The position numbers were made by a program, and so were the translations under genes. The notes below the pieces were generated by a model that was given only the letters and a program-made list of their open reading frames with translations, made no database searches and was not told the origin of the DNA. This document shows positions 26,708 through 35,570 of a stretch of 64,000 nucleotides of DNA, in pieces. This stretch comes from Arenibacter nanhaiticus (GTDB taxonomy: Bacteria > Bacteroidota > Bacteroidia > Flavobacteriales > Flavobacteriaceae), in contig NZ_FQYX01000001.1 of NCBI RefSeq assembly GCF_900141935.1, forward strand, positions 128,786 through 192,785. The letters run 5' to 3'. How positions within the stretch are numbered: position 1 is the stretch's first letter; every line of letters begins with the position of its first letter.

Positions 26708-28153
26708 ATGGCATACACAGAGGAAGAATTAAAGAAAGAACTAGAGACCAAAGAGTATGAGTATGGTTTTTATACTGATATTGAGTCGGATACGTTTCCC
26801 AATGGTTTGAACGAAGAGATTGTGGTTGCAATTTCTAAAAAGAAAGAAGAACCAGAATGGATGACGGAATGGCGTTTGGAAGCTTTTCGTATATGGAAAG
26901 AAATGGAAGAGCCGGAATGGGCAAATGTAACTTACGACAAACCCGATTTTCAGGCTATCTCCTACTATTCCGCACCGAACAAAAAACCAAAATACGATAG
27001 TCTTGACGAGGTAGATCCGGAATTGTTGGACACCTTTAAAAGGCTGGGGATTTCCTTGGACGAACAAAAGAAGTTGGCCGGTGTGGCCGTAGATATCGTA
27101 ATGGATTCTGTGTCCGTAGCCACCACTTTTAAAAAGACCTTGGGAGAAAAAGGAATTATTTTCTGCTCTATCTCCGAAGCGATCAGAGAATATCCGGAAT
27201 TGGTAAGGAAACACCTAGGGACCGTAGTGCCACAGAAAGATAACTTTTATGCGGCCTTGAACTCTGCGGTATTCTCCGACGGGTCGTTCTGTTATATCCC
27301 AAAAGGAGTACGTTGCCCTATGGAGCTGTCTACTTATTTTAGGATTAACCAAGCAGGAACCGGACAGTTCGAAAGAACCCTTGTCGTTGCCGATGAAGGT
27401 AGTTATGTGAGTTACTTGGAAGGTTGTACCGCGCCCTCTAGAGATGAAAATCAATTGCATGCCGCAGTAGTAGAATTGATCGCCTTGGATGATGCTGAAA
27501 TAAAATACTCTACCGTTCAAAACTGGTTCCCAGGGAATAAAGAAGGTAAAGGTGGGGTGTTTAATTTTGTGACCAAAAGAGGAATTTGTGAGAAGAACGC
27601 AAAAATTTCTTGGACACAAGTAGAGACCGGTTCAGCAGTGACATGGAAGTACCCTTCTTGTATCTTGAAAGGAGACAATTCTATTGGAGAGTTTTATTCT
27701 ATCGCCGTAACAAATAACTTTCAACAAGCAGATACGGGCACTAAAATGATCCACCTAGGGAAGAATACAAGAAGTACCATTATTTCTAAAGGTATTTCTG
27801 CAGGAAAATCCCAAAACAGTTATAGAGGTTTGGTGCAGGTAGGGAGTAGGGCAACGAATGCCAGAAACTTTTCACAGTGCGATTCCCTTTTAATGGGGAA
27901 CGAATGCGGAGCACATACTTTTCCATACATCGAAGCAAAGAACAGTACGGCACAAATAGAACACGAGGCCACTACCAGTAAGATTGGAGAAGACCAGATT
28001 TTCTATTGTAACCAAAGAGGAATCGATACCGAAAAGGCTATTGCGTTAATTGTAAACGGTTTTAGCAAGGAAGTATTGAACAAATTGCCAATGGAATTTG
28101 CCGTAGAAGCGCAAAAATTATTGGAGATCAGTTTGGAAGGTTCCGTTGGATAA
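26708..28153 (+). CDS. sufB: Fe-S cluster assembly protein SufB
   Basis: This 481-residue scaffold subunit of the SufBC2D complex is the site where nascent Fe-S clusters form. It matches the usual SufB length and motifs: [55 protein letters not shown], and [22 protein letters not shown] with the cluster-related cysteine and histidine region. It is followed 213 bases later by sufC, a longer gap than usual that holds no convincing gene. Confidence 0.97.
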   Translation: MAYTEEELKKELETKEYEYGFYTDIESDTFPNGLNEEIVVAISKKKEEPEWMTEWRLEAFRIWKEMEEPEWANVTYDKPDFQAISYYSAPNKKPKYDSLDEVDPELLDTFKRLGISLDEQKKLAGVAVDIVMDSVSVATTFKKTLGEKGIIFCSISEAIREYPELVRKHLGTVVPQKDNFYAALNSAVFSDGSFCYIPKGVRCPMELSTYFRINQAGTGQFERTLVVADEGSYVSYLEGCTAPSRDENQLHAAVVELIALDDAEIKYSTVQNWFPGNKEGKGGVFNFVTKRGICEKNAKISWTQVETGSAVTWKYPSCILKGDNSIGEFYSIAVTNNFQQADTGTKMIHLGKNTRSTIISKGISAGKSQNSYRGLVQVGSRATNARNFSQCDSLLMGNECGAHTFPYIEAKNSTAQIEHEATTSKIGEDQIFYCNQRGIDTEKAIALIVNGFSKEVLNKLPMEFAVEAQKLLEISLEGSVG

Positions 28154-28366
28154 TATAAAGTAATGATCGGGGACATTCCTCGATAAAAACACTTGGCCAA
28201 TACAGCCGTTGTTTTTAATTACCATGTAGTGAAGACTTGTCCCAAAGGAAAACCCAAAAGGTTATGTCTGGGGAATGAAACAAAGAGTTCTTCGCTACAC
28301 CAGAAAGAAGATTTTAAAAAATTGCCGAAGGCACCCAATTATTAGAATAAACAGAATTTAGAAAAG

Positions 28367-29122
28367 ATGCTGAAAATTAACAACTTACACGCAAGGGTAG
28401 AAGATAAGGAAATTTTAAAGGGTATAAACCTAACGGTAAATGCAGGAGAGGTACATGCTATAATGGGGCCAAACGGTTCAGGAAAAAGTACTTTAGCTTC
28501 TGTAATTGCTGGTAAAGAAGATTTTGAGGTTACAGAAGGAGAAGTGATATTGGACAAGGAGAACCTAGAAGATGTTTCTCCTGAAGATAGAGCTCATAAA
28601 GGTGTTTTCCTTTCCTTTCAATACCCAGTAGAGATTCCTGGAGTATCGGTGACCAATTTTATGAAAACCGCTATCAACGAATCTAGAAAAGCTAAGGGAT
28701 TGGAAGATATGCCGGCAAAAGATATGTTGAAATTGATCCGTGAAAAATCGGAATTGCTAGAAATCGATAGAAAATTCTTGTCCCGTTCTTTAAATGAAGG
28801 GTTTTCAGGAGGAGAGAAAAAACGTAACGAGATATTCCAAATGGCTATGTTAGAGCCTAAATTGGCTATTTTGGACGAAACCGATTCTGGTTTGGATATC
28901 GATGCCTTGCGCGTAGTAGCCAACGGGGTCAACAAACTAAAAACAAAGGATAATGCGGTAATCGTAATTACCCACTACCAACGTTTGTTGGAATATATCG
29001 TTCCAGATTTTATCCACGTATTGCACGATGGGAAAATCGTAAAGTCAGGCACCAAGGAATTGGCTCTGGAATTGGAAGAAAAAGGATATGATTGGTTAAA
29101 AAATGAGGCCGTAGTTAAGTAA
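28367..29122 (+). CDS. sufC: Fe-S cluster assembly ATPase SufC
   Basis: This cytoplasmic ABC-type ATPase powers conformational change of SufBC2D. The 251 residues show Walker A GPNGSGKST (residues 34-42), the SufC signature NEGFSGGEKKRNEI, Walker B LAILDETDSGLDIDAL and the switch histidine in VIVITHYQRLLEYI. There are no membrane segments. It lies between sufB and sufD in the usual order. Confidence 0.97.
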   Translation: MLKINNLHARVEDKEILKGINLTVNAGEVHAIMGPNGSGKSTLASVIAGKEDFEVTEGEVILDKENLEDVSPEDRAHKGVFLSFQYPVEIPGVSVTNFMKTAINESRKAKGLEDMPAKDMLKLIREKSELLEIDRKFLSRSLNEGFSGGEKKRNEIFQMAMLEPKLAILDETDSGLDIDALRVVANGVNKLKTKDNAVIVITHYQRLLEYIVPDFIHVLHDGKIVKSGTKELALELEEKGYDWLKNEAVVK

Positions 29123-29249
29123 GTAACAAGCCGTCTTGTGTTGTGCTAAATTTTCAAAATTTTGTCATGGCGCAGGAATCATTTAGGAACAATTATATTC
29201 AAAATAAATAAGGTTCCCAATTTAGTAAGGGGACGACAATAAGTGAACA

Positions 29250-30566
29250 ATGGATTTAAAAGAAAAATTAGTTTCCTCTTTCTTGGCTTTTGAGAATAAT
29301 GTCGATGTAGACAATCCGGTACATGACATTAGAACAGCAGCTATAAAGAATTTTGAAGCAAAAGGGTTCCCTTCTAAAAAAGAGGAGGCCTGGAAATATA
29401 CGTCCTTAAACAGCCTTCAAAAAATAGATTTTAGCATTTTCCCGAAAATGGAAAGCAACCTTGAATTTAAGGATGTTAAAAAATATTTCTTGAATGAAAT
29501 AGATACCTACAAAATTGTGTTTGTAGATGGGGTTTACAGCTCTTTTCTTTCAGAGACAACCCATGAAGGTGTCGATGTATGTCTAATGAGTTCGGCATTG
29601 AACAAGCCTACCTACAAGGCGGTAATAGATGTGTACTTTAATAAGATTGCTTGTAAGGACGACTCTTTAACCTCGCTAAATACTGCTTTTAGCAAGGAAG
29701 GGGCATATATCTATATTCCCAAGAACAAGATACCCAAGAAGCCTATAGAGATCATACATTTTGCAACGGGTAGTGAGGCCGCGGCGCTATTGCAGCCAAG
29801 GAACCTGATCATCGCCGAGGAAAATGCCGAGTTACAAATTATAGAACGCCACCAAAGTTTAACTACCAATGAGGTGTTGACCAATGCTGTAACAGAAATA
29901 TACGCGGCTAAAAATGCCATCGTTGATTATTACAAGATCCAAAACGATGCCCATTCTTCTTCTTTGATCGATAATACCTACATCGACCAAAAAGATGCAA
30001 GTCATGTAAAAGTACACACCTTCTCCTTTGGAGGGAAATTGACGCGTAACAACCTTAATTTCTATCAAAATGGCGAACGCATAGAATCGACCATGAAAGG
30101 GGTGACTATTATTGAAGGAAAACAATTGGTAGACCACCATACTTTGGTGCACCATATTGAGCCTAATTGCGAAAGTCACCAGGATTATAAGGGGATTTAC
30201 GATGAAAATGCTACCGGCGTATTCAACGGTAAGATTATTGTCGAAAAATTGGCCCAAAAGACCAATGCTTTTCAGCAAAACAACAACATTTTGGTGAGCG
30301 ATAAGGCTAGCATCAATACCAAGCCGCAGTTAGAGATCTTTGCAGACGACGTAAAATGTTCGCATGGTTGTACCATTGGACAGTTAGACAAGGACGCCTT
30401 GTTCTACCTACAGTCTAGAGGGATTCCTAAGAAAGAAGCTCGGGCTTTATTAATGTATGCCTTTGCCAATAATGTATTGGAAAGCGTAAGGATCCCAGAA
30501 CTAAAAACAAGGATCAATAAAATAATTGCCAACAAATTAGGAGTGAACTTAGGCTTCGATTTGTAA
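29250..30566 (+). CDS. sufD: Fe-S cluster assembly protein SufD
   Basis: This 438-residue paralogue of SufB completes the SufBC2D scaffold and helps iron entry. Its C-terminal right-handed beta-helix shows VKCSHGCTIGQLDKDALFYL and the QSRGIPKKEARALL signature shared by SufB and SufD. The N-terminal helical region (1-100, PSKKEEAWKYTSL) is SufD-specific. A hairpin with a U tract lies between its stop codon and sufS. Confidence 0.96.
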   Translation: MDLKEKLVSSFLAFENNVDVDNPVHDIRTAAIKNFEAKGFPSKKEEAWKYTSLNSLQKIDFSIFPKMESNLEFKDVKKYFLNEIDTYKIVFVDGVYSSFLSETTHEGVDVCLMSSALNKPTYKAVIDVYFNKIACKDDSLTSLNTAFSKEGAYIYIPKNKIPKKPIEIIHFATGSEAAALLQPRNLIIAEENAELQIIERHQSLTTNEVLTNAVTEIYAAKNAIVDYYKIQNDAHSSSLIDNTYIDQKDASHVKVHTFSFGGKLTRNNLNFYQNGERIESTMKGVTIIEGKQLVDHHTLVHHIEPNCESHQDYKGIYDENATGVFNGKIIVEKLAQKTNAFQQNNNILVSDKASINTKPQLEIFADDVKCSHGCTIGQLDKDALFYLQSRGIPKKEARALLMYAFANNVLESVRIPELKTRINKIIANKLGVNLGFDL

Positions 30567-30575
30567 TACTATACC

Positions 30576-30603
30576 ATCCCTGTTTCGGCAGGGATTATTT
30601 TTT
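30576..30603 (+). terminator. Hairpin with T tract between sufD and sufS
   Basis: ATCCCTG (30576-30582) pairs with CAGGGAT (30589-30595), followed by TATTTTTTT. It sits inside a 42-base gap between co-directional operon genes, so it is more likely a partial terminator or processing element than an operon end. Confidence 0.6.
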
Positions 30604-30608
30604 CCACT

Positions 30609-31835
30609 ATGATACAAACCGTTTTAGATATCGTCGCGATTCGCAAGGACTTCCCCATTTTAAACAGGAAGGTCAATGGCAAGCCATTGGTGTATTTAGA
30701 TAATGCGGCTACTTCCCAGACCCCACAACAGGTTATCGATGCTATTGTGGACTATTACAGCAACTACAACGCCAATATTCACAGAGGGGTGCATACGCTT
30801 TCCCAGGAGGCTACAGATGCCTATGAGCAGGCCAGAATCAAGGTTCAAAAGCATTTCAATGCGGAGAAGGCACACGAAATTATATTGACCGCAGGAACTA
30901 CCCATGGTATTAATATAGTAGCAAACGGATTTGCCGCTATCTTACAACCGGGAGATGAAATAATGGTATCGGCCTTGGAACACCACTCCAATATTGTGCC
31001 GTGGCAAATGTTATGCGAGCGTACAGGGGCCATTTTAAAGGTGATTCCCATGAATCTAGAAGGGGAGTTGGTGATGGCCGAATTCCATAAATTACTTTCG
31101 GACCGTACCAAGTTGGTGTTTTGTAACCATGTTTCCAATGCCCTTGGAACGGTGAATCCTATTGAAGAAATTATAGATAGTGCCCATAAAAAAGGTGCGG
31201 CAGTGCTTATCGATGGCGCCCAGGCAGCCCCACATATCAAGGCCGATGTTCAGCAACTAGACGTCGATTTTTATGTGGTCTCCGGACATAAAATGTGTGG
31301 CCCTACAGGGGTGGGCATGTTATATGGCAAGGAAGCCTGGTTGCAAAAATTACCGCCCTACCAAGGTGGGGGCGAAATGATCGCAGAGGTGACCTTTGAG
31401 AAAACTACCTACGCCGACCTGCCGCATAAATTCGAGGCCGGAACACCCAATATTTGTGGGGGAATTGCCTTTGGAGCAGCACTAGACTATATGAATGCCA
31501 TAGGGTTTCCGGCCATTGCCGCCTATGAAGACGAACTTTTACAGTATGCTACAGAAAAACTCTTGGCTATCGAAGGTCTAAAGATCTACGGGACAGCCAA
31601 AGAAAAAACAGCTGTGGTATCTTTTAATATAGAAGGAATACACCCCTATGATATAGGGAGTATTTTGGATAAATTAGGGGTGGCCGTCAGAACCGGACAC
31701 CATTGTGCACAACCGATTATGGAATTCTTTAAAATTCCCGGGACCGTAAGAGCTAGCTTTAGCTTTTACAATACCAAGGAAGAGGTAGATGTGCTCGTCG
31801 CTGCCGTAGAAAAGGCCAGAGCCATGTTGCTGTAA
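30609..31835 (+). CDS. sufS: Cysteine desulfurase SufS
   Basis: This PLP enzyme takes sulfur from cysteine to form an enzyme persulfide, the sulfur source for SufBCD. The 408-residue group II desulfurase has the PLP lysine K228 in VSGHKMCGPTGVG and the persulfide cysteine C366 in RTGHHCAQPIMEFF. The first residues (MIQTVLDIVAIRKDFPIL) fit the family start. Its persulfide is passed to SufE, encoded next. A strong terminator follows. Confidence 0.97.
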   Translation: MIQTVLDIVAIRKDFPILNRKVNGKPLVYLDNAATSQTPQQVIDAIVDYYSNYNANIHRGVHTLSQEATDAYEQARIKVQKHFNAEKAHEIILTAGTTHGINIVANGFAAILQPGDEIMVSALEHHSNIVPWQMLCERTGAILKVIPMNLEGELVMAEFHKLLSDRTKLVFCNHVSNALGTVNPIEEIIDSAHKKGAAVLIDGAQAAPHIKADVQQLDVDFYVVSGHKMCGPTGVGMLYGKEAWLQKLPPYQGGGEMIAEVTFEKTTYADLPHKFEAGTPNICGGIAFGAALDYMNAIGFPAIAAYEDELLQYATEKLLAIEGLKIYGTAKEKTAVVSFNIEGIHPYDIGSILDKLGVAVRTGHHCAQPIMEFFKIPGTVRASFSFYNTKEEVDVLVAAVEKARAMLL

Positions 31836-31882
31836 GGTAAACAAGGTCCTAGGAATAGATGGGACTACCAATATAAATAAGC

Positions 31883-31918
31883 AAGGGGATAAAATGTGAT
31901 GGTTTTATCCCCTTCTCT
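31883..31918 (+). terminator. Terminator after sufS
   Basis: AAGGGGATAAAA (31883-31894) pairs perfectly with TTTTATCCCCTT (31903-31914) around an 8-base loop, followed by CTCTTTG. Confidence 0.8.
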
Positions 31919-32071
31919 TTGTCGGCAAACTATAAAGGAACCAGCGTGTTAACGGTGGTTAGTGGGGCAGGATAGGAGTGCAATAAAAATCTCGGGAAAT
32001 CCGTTGGCGATAAAGCAAGCTGTAAAACCATATCACTTTCATTGTTCACCATTTAGATAGGATGCAATTTT

Positions 32072-32083
32072 GTTAAGCTTAAC
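32072..32083. promoter_or_regulatory. 12-bp palindrome upstream of the sufE promoter
   Basis: GTTAAGCTTAAC is a perfect palindrome about 30 bases before the TACCTTTG box, overlapping or just upstream of the expected -33 region. It is a candidate activator or repressor site and differs from the palindrome before sufA. Confidence 0.3.
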
Positions 32084-32114
32084 CTATTGTGTTGATTAGA
32101 AACGAGACTTATTG

Positions 32115-32122
32115 TACCTTTG
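32115..32122 (+). promoter_or_regulatory. Promoter -7 box for sufE-sufT-DUF2480
   Basis: TACCTTTG matches TAnnTTTG exactly, with TTG about 20 bases upstream. It lies 15 bases before the ATG at 32137. It also argues against a GTG start at 32089, which would place the promoter inside the gene. Confidence 0.6.
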
Positions 32123-32136
32123 GACAAAATTTAGCT

Positions 32137-32559
32137 ATGAGCATTAAAGAAATTCAGGAAGAAATTATAGATGAGTTTTCCATGTTTGAAGATTGGATGC
32201 AGCGCTATGAATATATGATAGAGCTAGGGAAATCTTTGCCCATGATAGAGCCTCAATACAAAACCGACGATAATATTATTAAAGGATGTCAGAGCAAGGT
32301 GTGGGTACATGCCGAATTGGAGGGAGATAAGTTGGTTTTTACTGCCGATAGCGACGCTATTATTACCAAAGGGATCATCGCTATTCTGGTGAGGGCTTTT
32401 AGCAACCATACACCAATGGAAATTATAGAGGCCGATACCGACTTTATCGATGAAATAGGGTTGAAAGAACATTTGTCTGCAACAAGGGCCAATGGCTTGG
32501 TGAGCATGATAAAACAATTAAAATTGTATGCCGTGGCATACCAGACACAATTAAATTAA
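32137..32559 (+). CDS. sufE: Cysteine desulfuration protein SufE
   Basis: This sulfur acceptor stimulates SufS and carries persulfide to SufB. Starting at ATG 32137 (MSIKEIQEEIIDEF) gives 140 residues, a normal SufE size. The acceptor cysteine is C51 in NIIKGCQSKVWV. A longer frame from GTG 32089 is rejected because it overlaps the promoter box. It is the first gene of the second SUF transcription unit. Confidence 0.95.
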   Translation: MSIKEIQEEIIDEFSMFEDWMQRYEYMIELGKSLPMIEPQYKTDDNIIKGCQSKVWVHAELEGDKLVFTADSDAIITKGIIAILVRAFSNHTPMEIIEADTDFIDEIGLKEHLSATRANGLVSMIKQLKLYAVAYQTQLN

Positions 32560-32647
32560 TACATACCTAGCCCCAACGCCCTATTTGGCCGTAAAATTAG
32601 CGCTGGCAACAGTGCCTTACAACCAAAAGGCTATAAATTATAAAAGA

Positions 32648-32980
32648 ATGAGCGAAGAAGTAACAAATATAGATACCCAAGCATTGGGCGAGAAAATAGT
32701 AAGAGTTATTAAAACGATATACGATCCGGAAATTCCTGTAGATATCTATGAGTTAGGATTGATATACGACGTTCTTGTCAATGAAGATACCGAGGTAAAA
32801 ATTTTAATGACCTTAACATCTCCCAATTGTCCGGTTGCAGAATCCTTGCCGATGGAAGTAGAGGAAAAGGTGAAATCTATCGATGAAATTAAAGATGTTG
32901 AGGTAGAGATTACCTTCGATCCGCCATGGACCAAAGATTTAATGAGTGAGGAAGCAAAGCTAGAACTAGGCATGCTGTAG
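32648..32980 (+). CDS. MIP18/DUF59 family Fe-S assembly factor (SufT-like)
   Basis: This 110-residue DUF59 protein starts at ATG 32648 (MSEEVTNIDTQALG); an upstream in-frame start at 32585 would add an atypical leader. The motifs TIYDPEIPVDIYELGLIYDV and TLTSPNCPVAESLP, containing the reactive cysteine, are standard. Family members (SufT, CIA2-like) help mature Fe-S proteins. Its placement between sufE and DUF2480 supports that role here. Confidence 0.93.
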   Translation: MSEEVTNIDTQALGEKIVRVIKTIYDPEIPVDIYELGLIYDVLVNEDTEVKILMTLTSPNCPVAESLPMEVEEKVKSIDEIKDVEVEITFDPPWTKDLMSEEAKLELGML

Positions 32981-33111
32981 GGGTCACTAGCGAACCGATA
33001 GTACTCAACACTCCATAAGAGATCTTCTCTTTTATAAGCTTAAAACAACTTTTCCTGCCCTTAGGTGCCTTGCATCTAAGGCAGTAGGATAGGTATAAAA
33101 TGTAACACCAT

Positions 33112-33639
33112 ATGGCACCTAAGGACCTAGAAAATAATTCCGGAATCGTAAATAGAGTAGCTCAGAGCAAGCTGCTTAGCTTTAATTTGGAAGAATATTA
33201 CCCTAAAGGAAACCGGGTTCTTTTAGATATAAAGGATTGGTTGTACGAGGGCTTTATATTGCGGGAAAAGGAATTTAGGGCGCAGTTAGAAACACACGAC
33301 TGGACTCAGTACCAGGACGCCTATGTGGCCTTAAACTGTTCTACGGAGGCTATCGTGCCAGGATGGTCCTATATGTTAATAGCATCTAAGTTACAGCCTT
33401 ATGCCAAAAAAGTAGTGGTGGGTACCTTAGAGCATTTGGAGACCTCCCTGTATCAAACAGTTTTGGAAAACCTCGATGTCTCGGAATACCAAGACAAGAT
33501 GGTGATCATTAAAGGGTGTTCTAACAAACCTGTGCCTCCCAATGCATATTTGTGGATAATGCTTAAAATCCAAGCAGTTGCCAAAAGTGTAATGTATGGT
33601 GAAGCCTGTTCGTCCGTACCCCTGTTCAAAGCAAAATAA
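33112..33639 (+). CDS. DUF2480 family protein associated with the SUF locus
   Basis: This 175-residue protein belongs to the DUF2480 family. Segments include VAQSKLLSFNLEEYYPKGNR, LDIKDWLYEGFILREKEFR, VALNCSTEAIVPGWSYML and VIIKGCSNKPVPPNAYLW. The conserved cysteines (about residues 82 and 144) and its place next to sufE and the SufT-like gene suggest a Fe-S or sulfur-transfer accessory role, but no biochemistry is known to me. It follows the SufT-like gene by 131 bases with a small GCCTT/AAGGC hairpin between. Confidence 0.85.
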   Translation: MAPKDLENNSGIVNRVAQSKLLSFNLEEYYPKGNRVLLDIKDWLYEGFILREKEFRAQLETHDWTQYQDAYVALNCSTEAIVPGWSYMLIASKLQPYAKKVVVGTLEHLETSLYQTVLENLDVSEYQDKMVIIKGCSNKPVPPNAYLWIMLKIQAVAKSVMYGEACSSVPLFKAK

Positions 33640-33712
33640 GGGATTCAAGCTTTTTTTGGCATTCCCTTTTTTCGTAACTTTCTATTCTACGAACACTAAA
33701 ACTATTAGCAAC

Positions 33713-34645
33713 ATGAAAAAATTAGCCATGGCAATACTGCTATTGTTAGCAGTCAATATTAGTTTTGCCCAAACACTAGAGGAGTTAAAAGCTCAGAAAA
33801 AACAGAAAAAGGACTCCATTGCTGCCATCCAATCCAATCTAAATGCGGTACAGTCCAAAATAGATGCATTGCCCGGATGGAAAAAAGGTGCCTTTGGTAC
33901 TATTGGTGCCAGCCTATCTGGGTTCAGTAGTTGGTATTCCAAGGCTACTCCCAACTCCAACGCAGGAAACATTGGGATTTCTGTCAACGGATTTGCCAAT
34001 CTTACCGAGGACACTTTCTTTTGGCGAAATGCTGCCAACGTAAATTTAAGTTGGGTAAGAATAGACGATAGGGATATCGATACGGACGATAATAGCTTTC
34101 AGGCCGCCACAGATGTTTTTAATATTTCGTCCCTATACGGTCAAAAACTCAGTAGTACCTTCGCCATTTCTGCCCTGGCAGAATATAGGACCACCATTAT
34201 AGATAATTTTAACGACCCCGGCTATTTGGATACCGGTATGGGGGCCACTTGGACCCCCATTACAGATTTGGTGGTAGTAATTCATCCGTTAAACTACAAC
34301 TTCGTATTTAGTAGCGGGGAAACTGTTTTCGAATCTTCCCTGGGAGCTAAAATAGTGGCAGACTATAGCAGAAAACTTGGGAATGTAAACTTTAAAACCA
34401 ATCTGTCCATGTTCCAGAGCTATAAAAGCTCGGATTTCTCCAACTGGACGTGGACCAATAATTTTGGGTATACCCTGTGGAAAGTCATTGGGGTAGGCTT
34501 CGATTTTGGTTTAAGGAAAAATAAACAGGAAGCCTTAAGTTATGCTATCTCTAAGGCAGGAGCTACGGACCCGGCGCCTACTTTTGATACCGTAGACAAT
34601 AAGTTGCAATCCTATTGGTTACTTGGGCTTAGCTATTCCTTATAA
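33713..34645 (+). CDS. DUF3078 family outer-membrane-type protein
   Basis: This 310-residue exported protein has a signal peptide MKKLAMAILLLLAVNISFA. A short coiled-coil-prone segment (about 21-52, EELKAQKKQKKDSIAAIQ) precedes a beta-rich domain with many aromatic alternations (GWKKGAFGTIGASLSGFSSW, WRNAANVNLSWVRID), ending with YWLLGLSYSL, a typical barrel-closing strand. These features fit DUF3078, found mostly in Bacteroidota. The ATG at 33713 is chosen because the upstream frame overlaps the DUF2480 gene and would mask the signal peptide. A terminator follows. Confidence 0.85.
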   Translation: MKKLAMAILLLLAVNISFAQTLEELKAQKKQKKDSIAAIQSNLNAVQSKIDALPGWKKGAFGTIGASLSGFSSWYSKATPNSNAGNIGISVNGFANLTEDTFFWRNAANVNLSWVRIDDRDIDTDDNSFQAATDVFNISSLYGQKLSSTFAISALAEYRTTIIDNFNDPGYLDTGMGATWTPITDLVVVIHPLNYNFVFSSGETVFESSLGAKIVADYSRKLGNVNFKTNLSMFQSYKSSDFSNWTWTNNFGYTLWKVIGVGFDFGLRKNKQEALSYAISKAGATDPAPTFDTVDNKLQSYWLLGLSYSL

Positions 34646-34669
34646 TTTAAAATCTGGTTATACTATATA

Positions 34670-34698
34670 AAAAAGGCACTCGATAAGAGTGCCTTTTT
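34670..34698 (+). terminator. Terminator after the DUF3078 gene
   Basis: AAAAAGGCACTC (34670-34681) pairs perfectly with GAGTGCCTTTTT (34687-34698) around GATAA. Confidence 0.92.
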
Positions 34699-34927
34699 AG
34701 CATGTAGGATTTGTTAATTTGGATCTATAGGTTGCCGATGAAGATTTTTAATTCCCTTCAAATCGATGTCAATTTTTTTTTATCGCAGCTAGGTCGCCAC
34801 TGATGTATCCTAAATATAAGGCTAAGATATAAGGGCTGCAGGTTTATGTTGTGAAAGCGTCGAAAACTGTTGTGAAGGCCCTTAAAGAGGTGTGTCAAAG
34901 CTTGTAGGGCAGCTTCTGGCATGGTGA

Positions 34928-35010
34928 TTTGGGCGTTCCCTCCTTCGTCGGGCGGGCACTTCACTATATCCCTTGCCCTGCTGCGGGGATGCCGCTACGG
35001 TCCCTAACGC
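34928..35010 (-). repeat. 83-bp dispersed repeat, copy B
   Basis: Read on the minus strand this matches 17798-17880 at 77 of 83 positions, with the same ends (GCGTTAGGGACC at one end, GGGAACGCCCAAA at the other). Confidence 0.9.
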
Positions 35011-35274
35011 GGGAATCAATTAACAATTAGCAGTAAACAATGAAAAAAGTAATCAGTAGCTCCCCCGCATGTTGCGGGACTACTGGTCAATATGACTTTT
35101 GGTAAATATCGAACAAATACATTTTTAGTCATATGATAGTGAACGGTGAACAGTATAGTAGAACAATCGATCAAGGGACTTAATGGCAAGAATGATGAGT
35201 GGCTAGAAGGCTGTTTGGCCCTGGCGATGGCAGACTCCCTCATAACGCAAACATGGTTACAAACAATATATAAA

Positions 35275-35308
35275 AAGAAATGCCCACTTTGCAGTGGGCG
35301 TTTTCTTT
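35275..35308. terminator. Hairpin terminator downstream of hflX
   Basis: AAGAAA and GCCCACT pair with AGTGGGC and TTTTCTT around TTGC. T-rich ends occur on both strands, and it is the nearest terminator to the hflX 3' end. Confidence 0.65.
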
Positions 35309-35570
35309 AGATAAGCAGGTCTTTTAGTAAGACTTGGTGTTCACACGACGAACATTTTTTTGCTAAGTGTCGATTTGGGGAACCGTAGCACTTTGTGATT
35401 TTCGTGATCGTCAGATTTTGGGGGAAACCTATCGTTTCATTACATGGTAAAGATAGGCAACTCCCTAAACTCAAGATTTTTTTTGTTGTGAACCCTGCTA
35501 TTTTTGTGGTGAAAAAAATCAATGGTACATTTTTTCCGATCAATGGGAATGTACAGCATTGGTCTTATTT

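Larger units (their letters stand above)
31836..32136. other. 301-base spacer between sufS and sufE
   Basis: It begins with a terminator (31883-31918), contains a 12-bp palindrome (32072-32083) and ends with a promoter (32115-32122). No ORF is convincing. The layout splits the SUF locus into two transcription units. Confidence 0.6.
34646..35570. other. 925-base intergenic region with repeats and hairpins
   Basis: It contains the terminator after DUF3078, copy B of the 83-bp dispersed repeat (34928-35010), a hairpin formed by AGTAG/CTACT and CCCGCA/TGCGGG (35055-35084), a short repetitive motif GTGAACGGTGAAC near 35138, and a terminator serving hflX (35275-35308). Short frames are present on both strands but none resembles a protein family. 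Confidence 0.6.

Noticed and set aside
28154-28366. Possible small gene in the 213-base gap between sufB and sufC
   Set aside because: Only short frames exist (the longest considered about 28 codons, arginine and lysine-rich) with no plausible protein features.
32089-32136. GTG start giving a longer SufE
   Set aside because: The consensus promoter box TACCTTTG lies within that extension, and the conserved family start coincides with the ATG at 32137.
34758-34964. Minus-strand ORF running out of the dispersed repeat copy B
   Set aside because: Its N-terminal part is translated repeat sequence and its codons do not resemble neighbouring genes; it looks like a chance frame.
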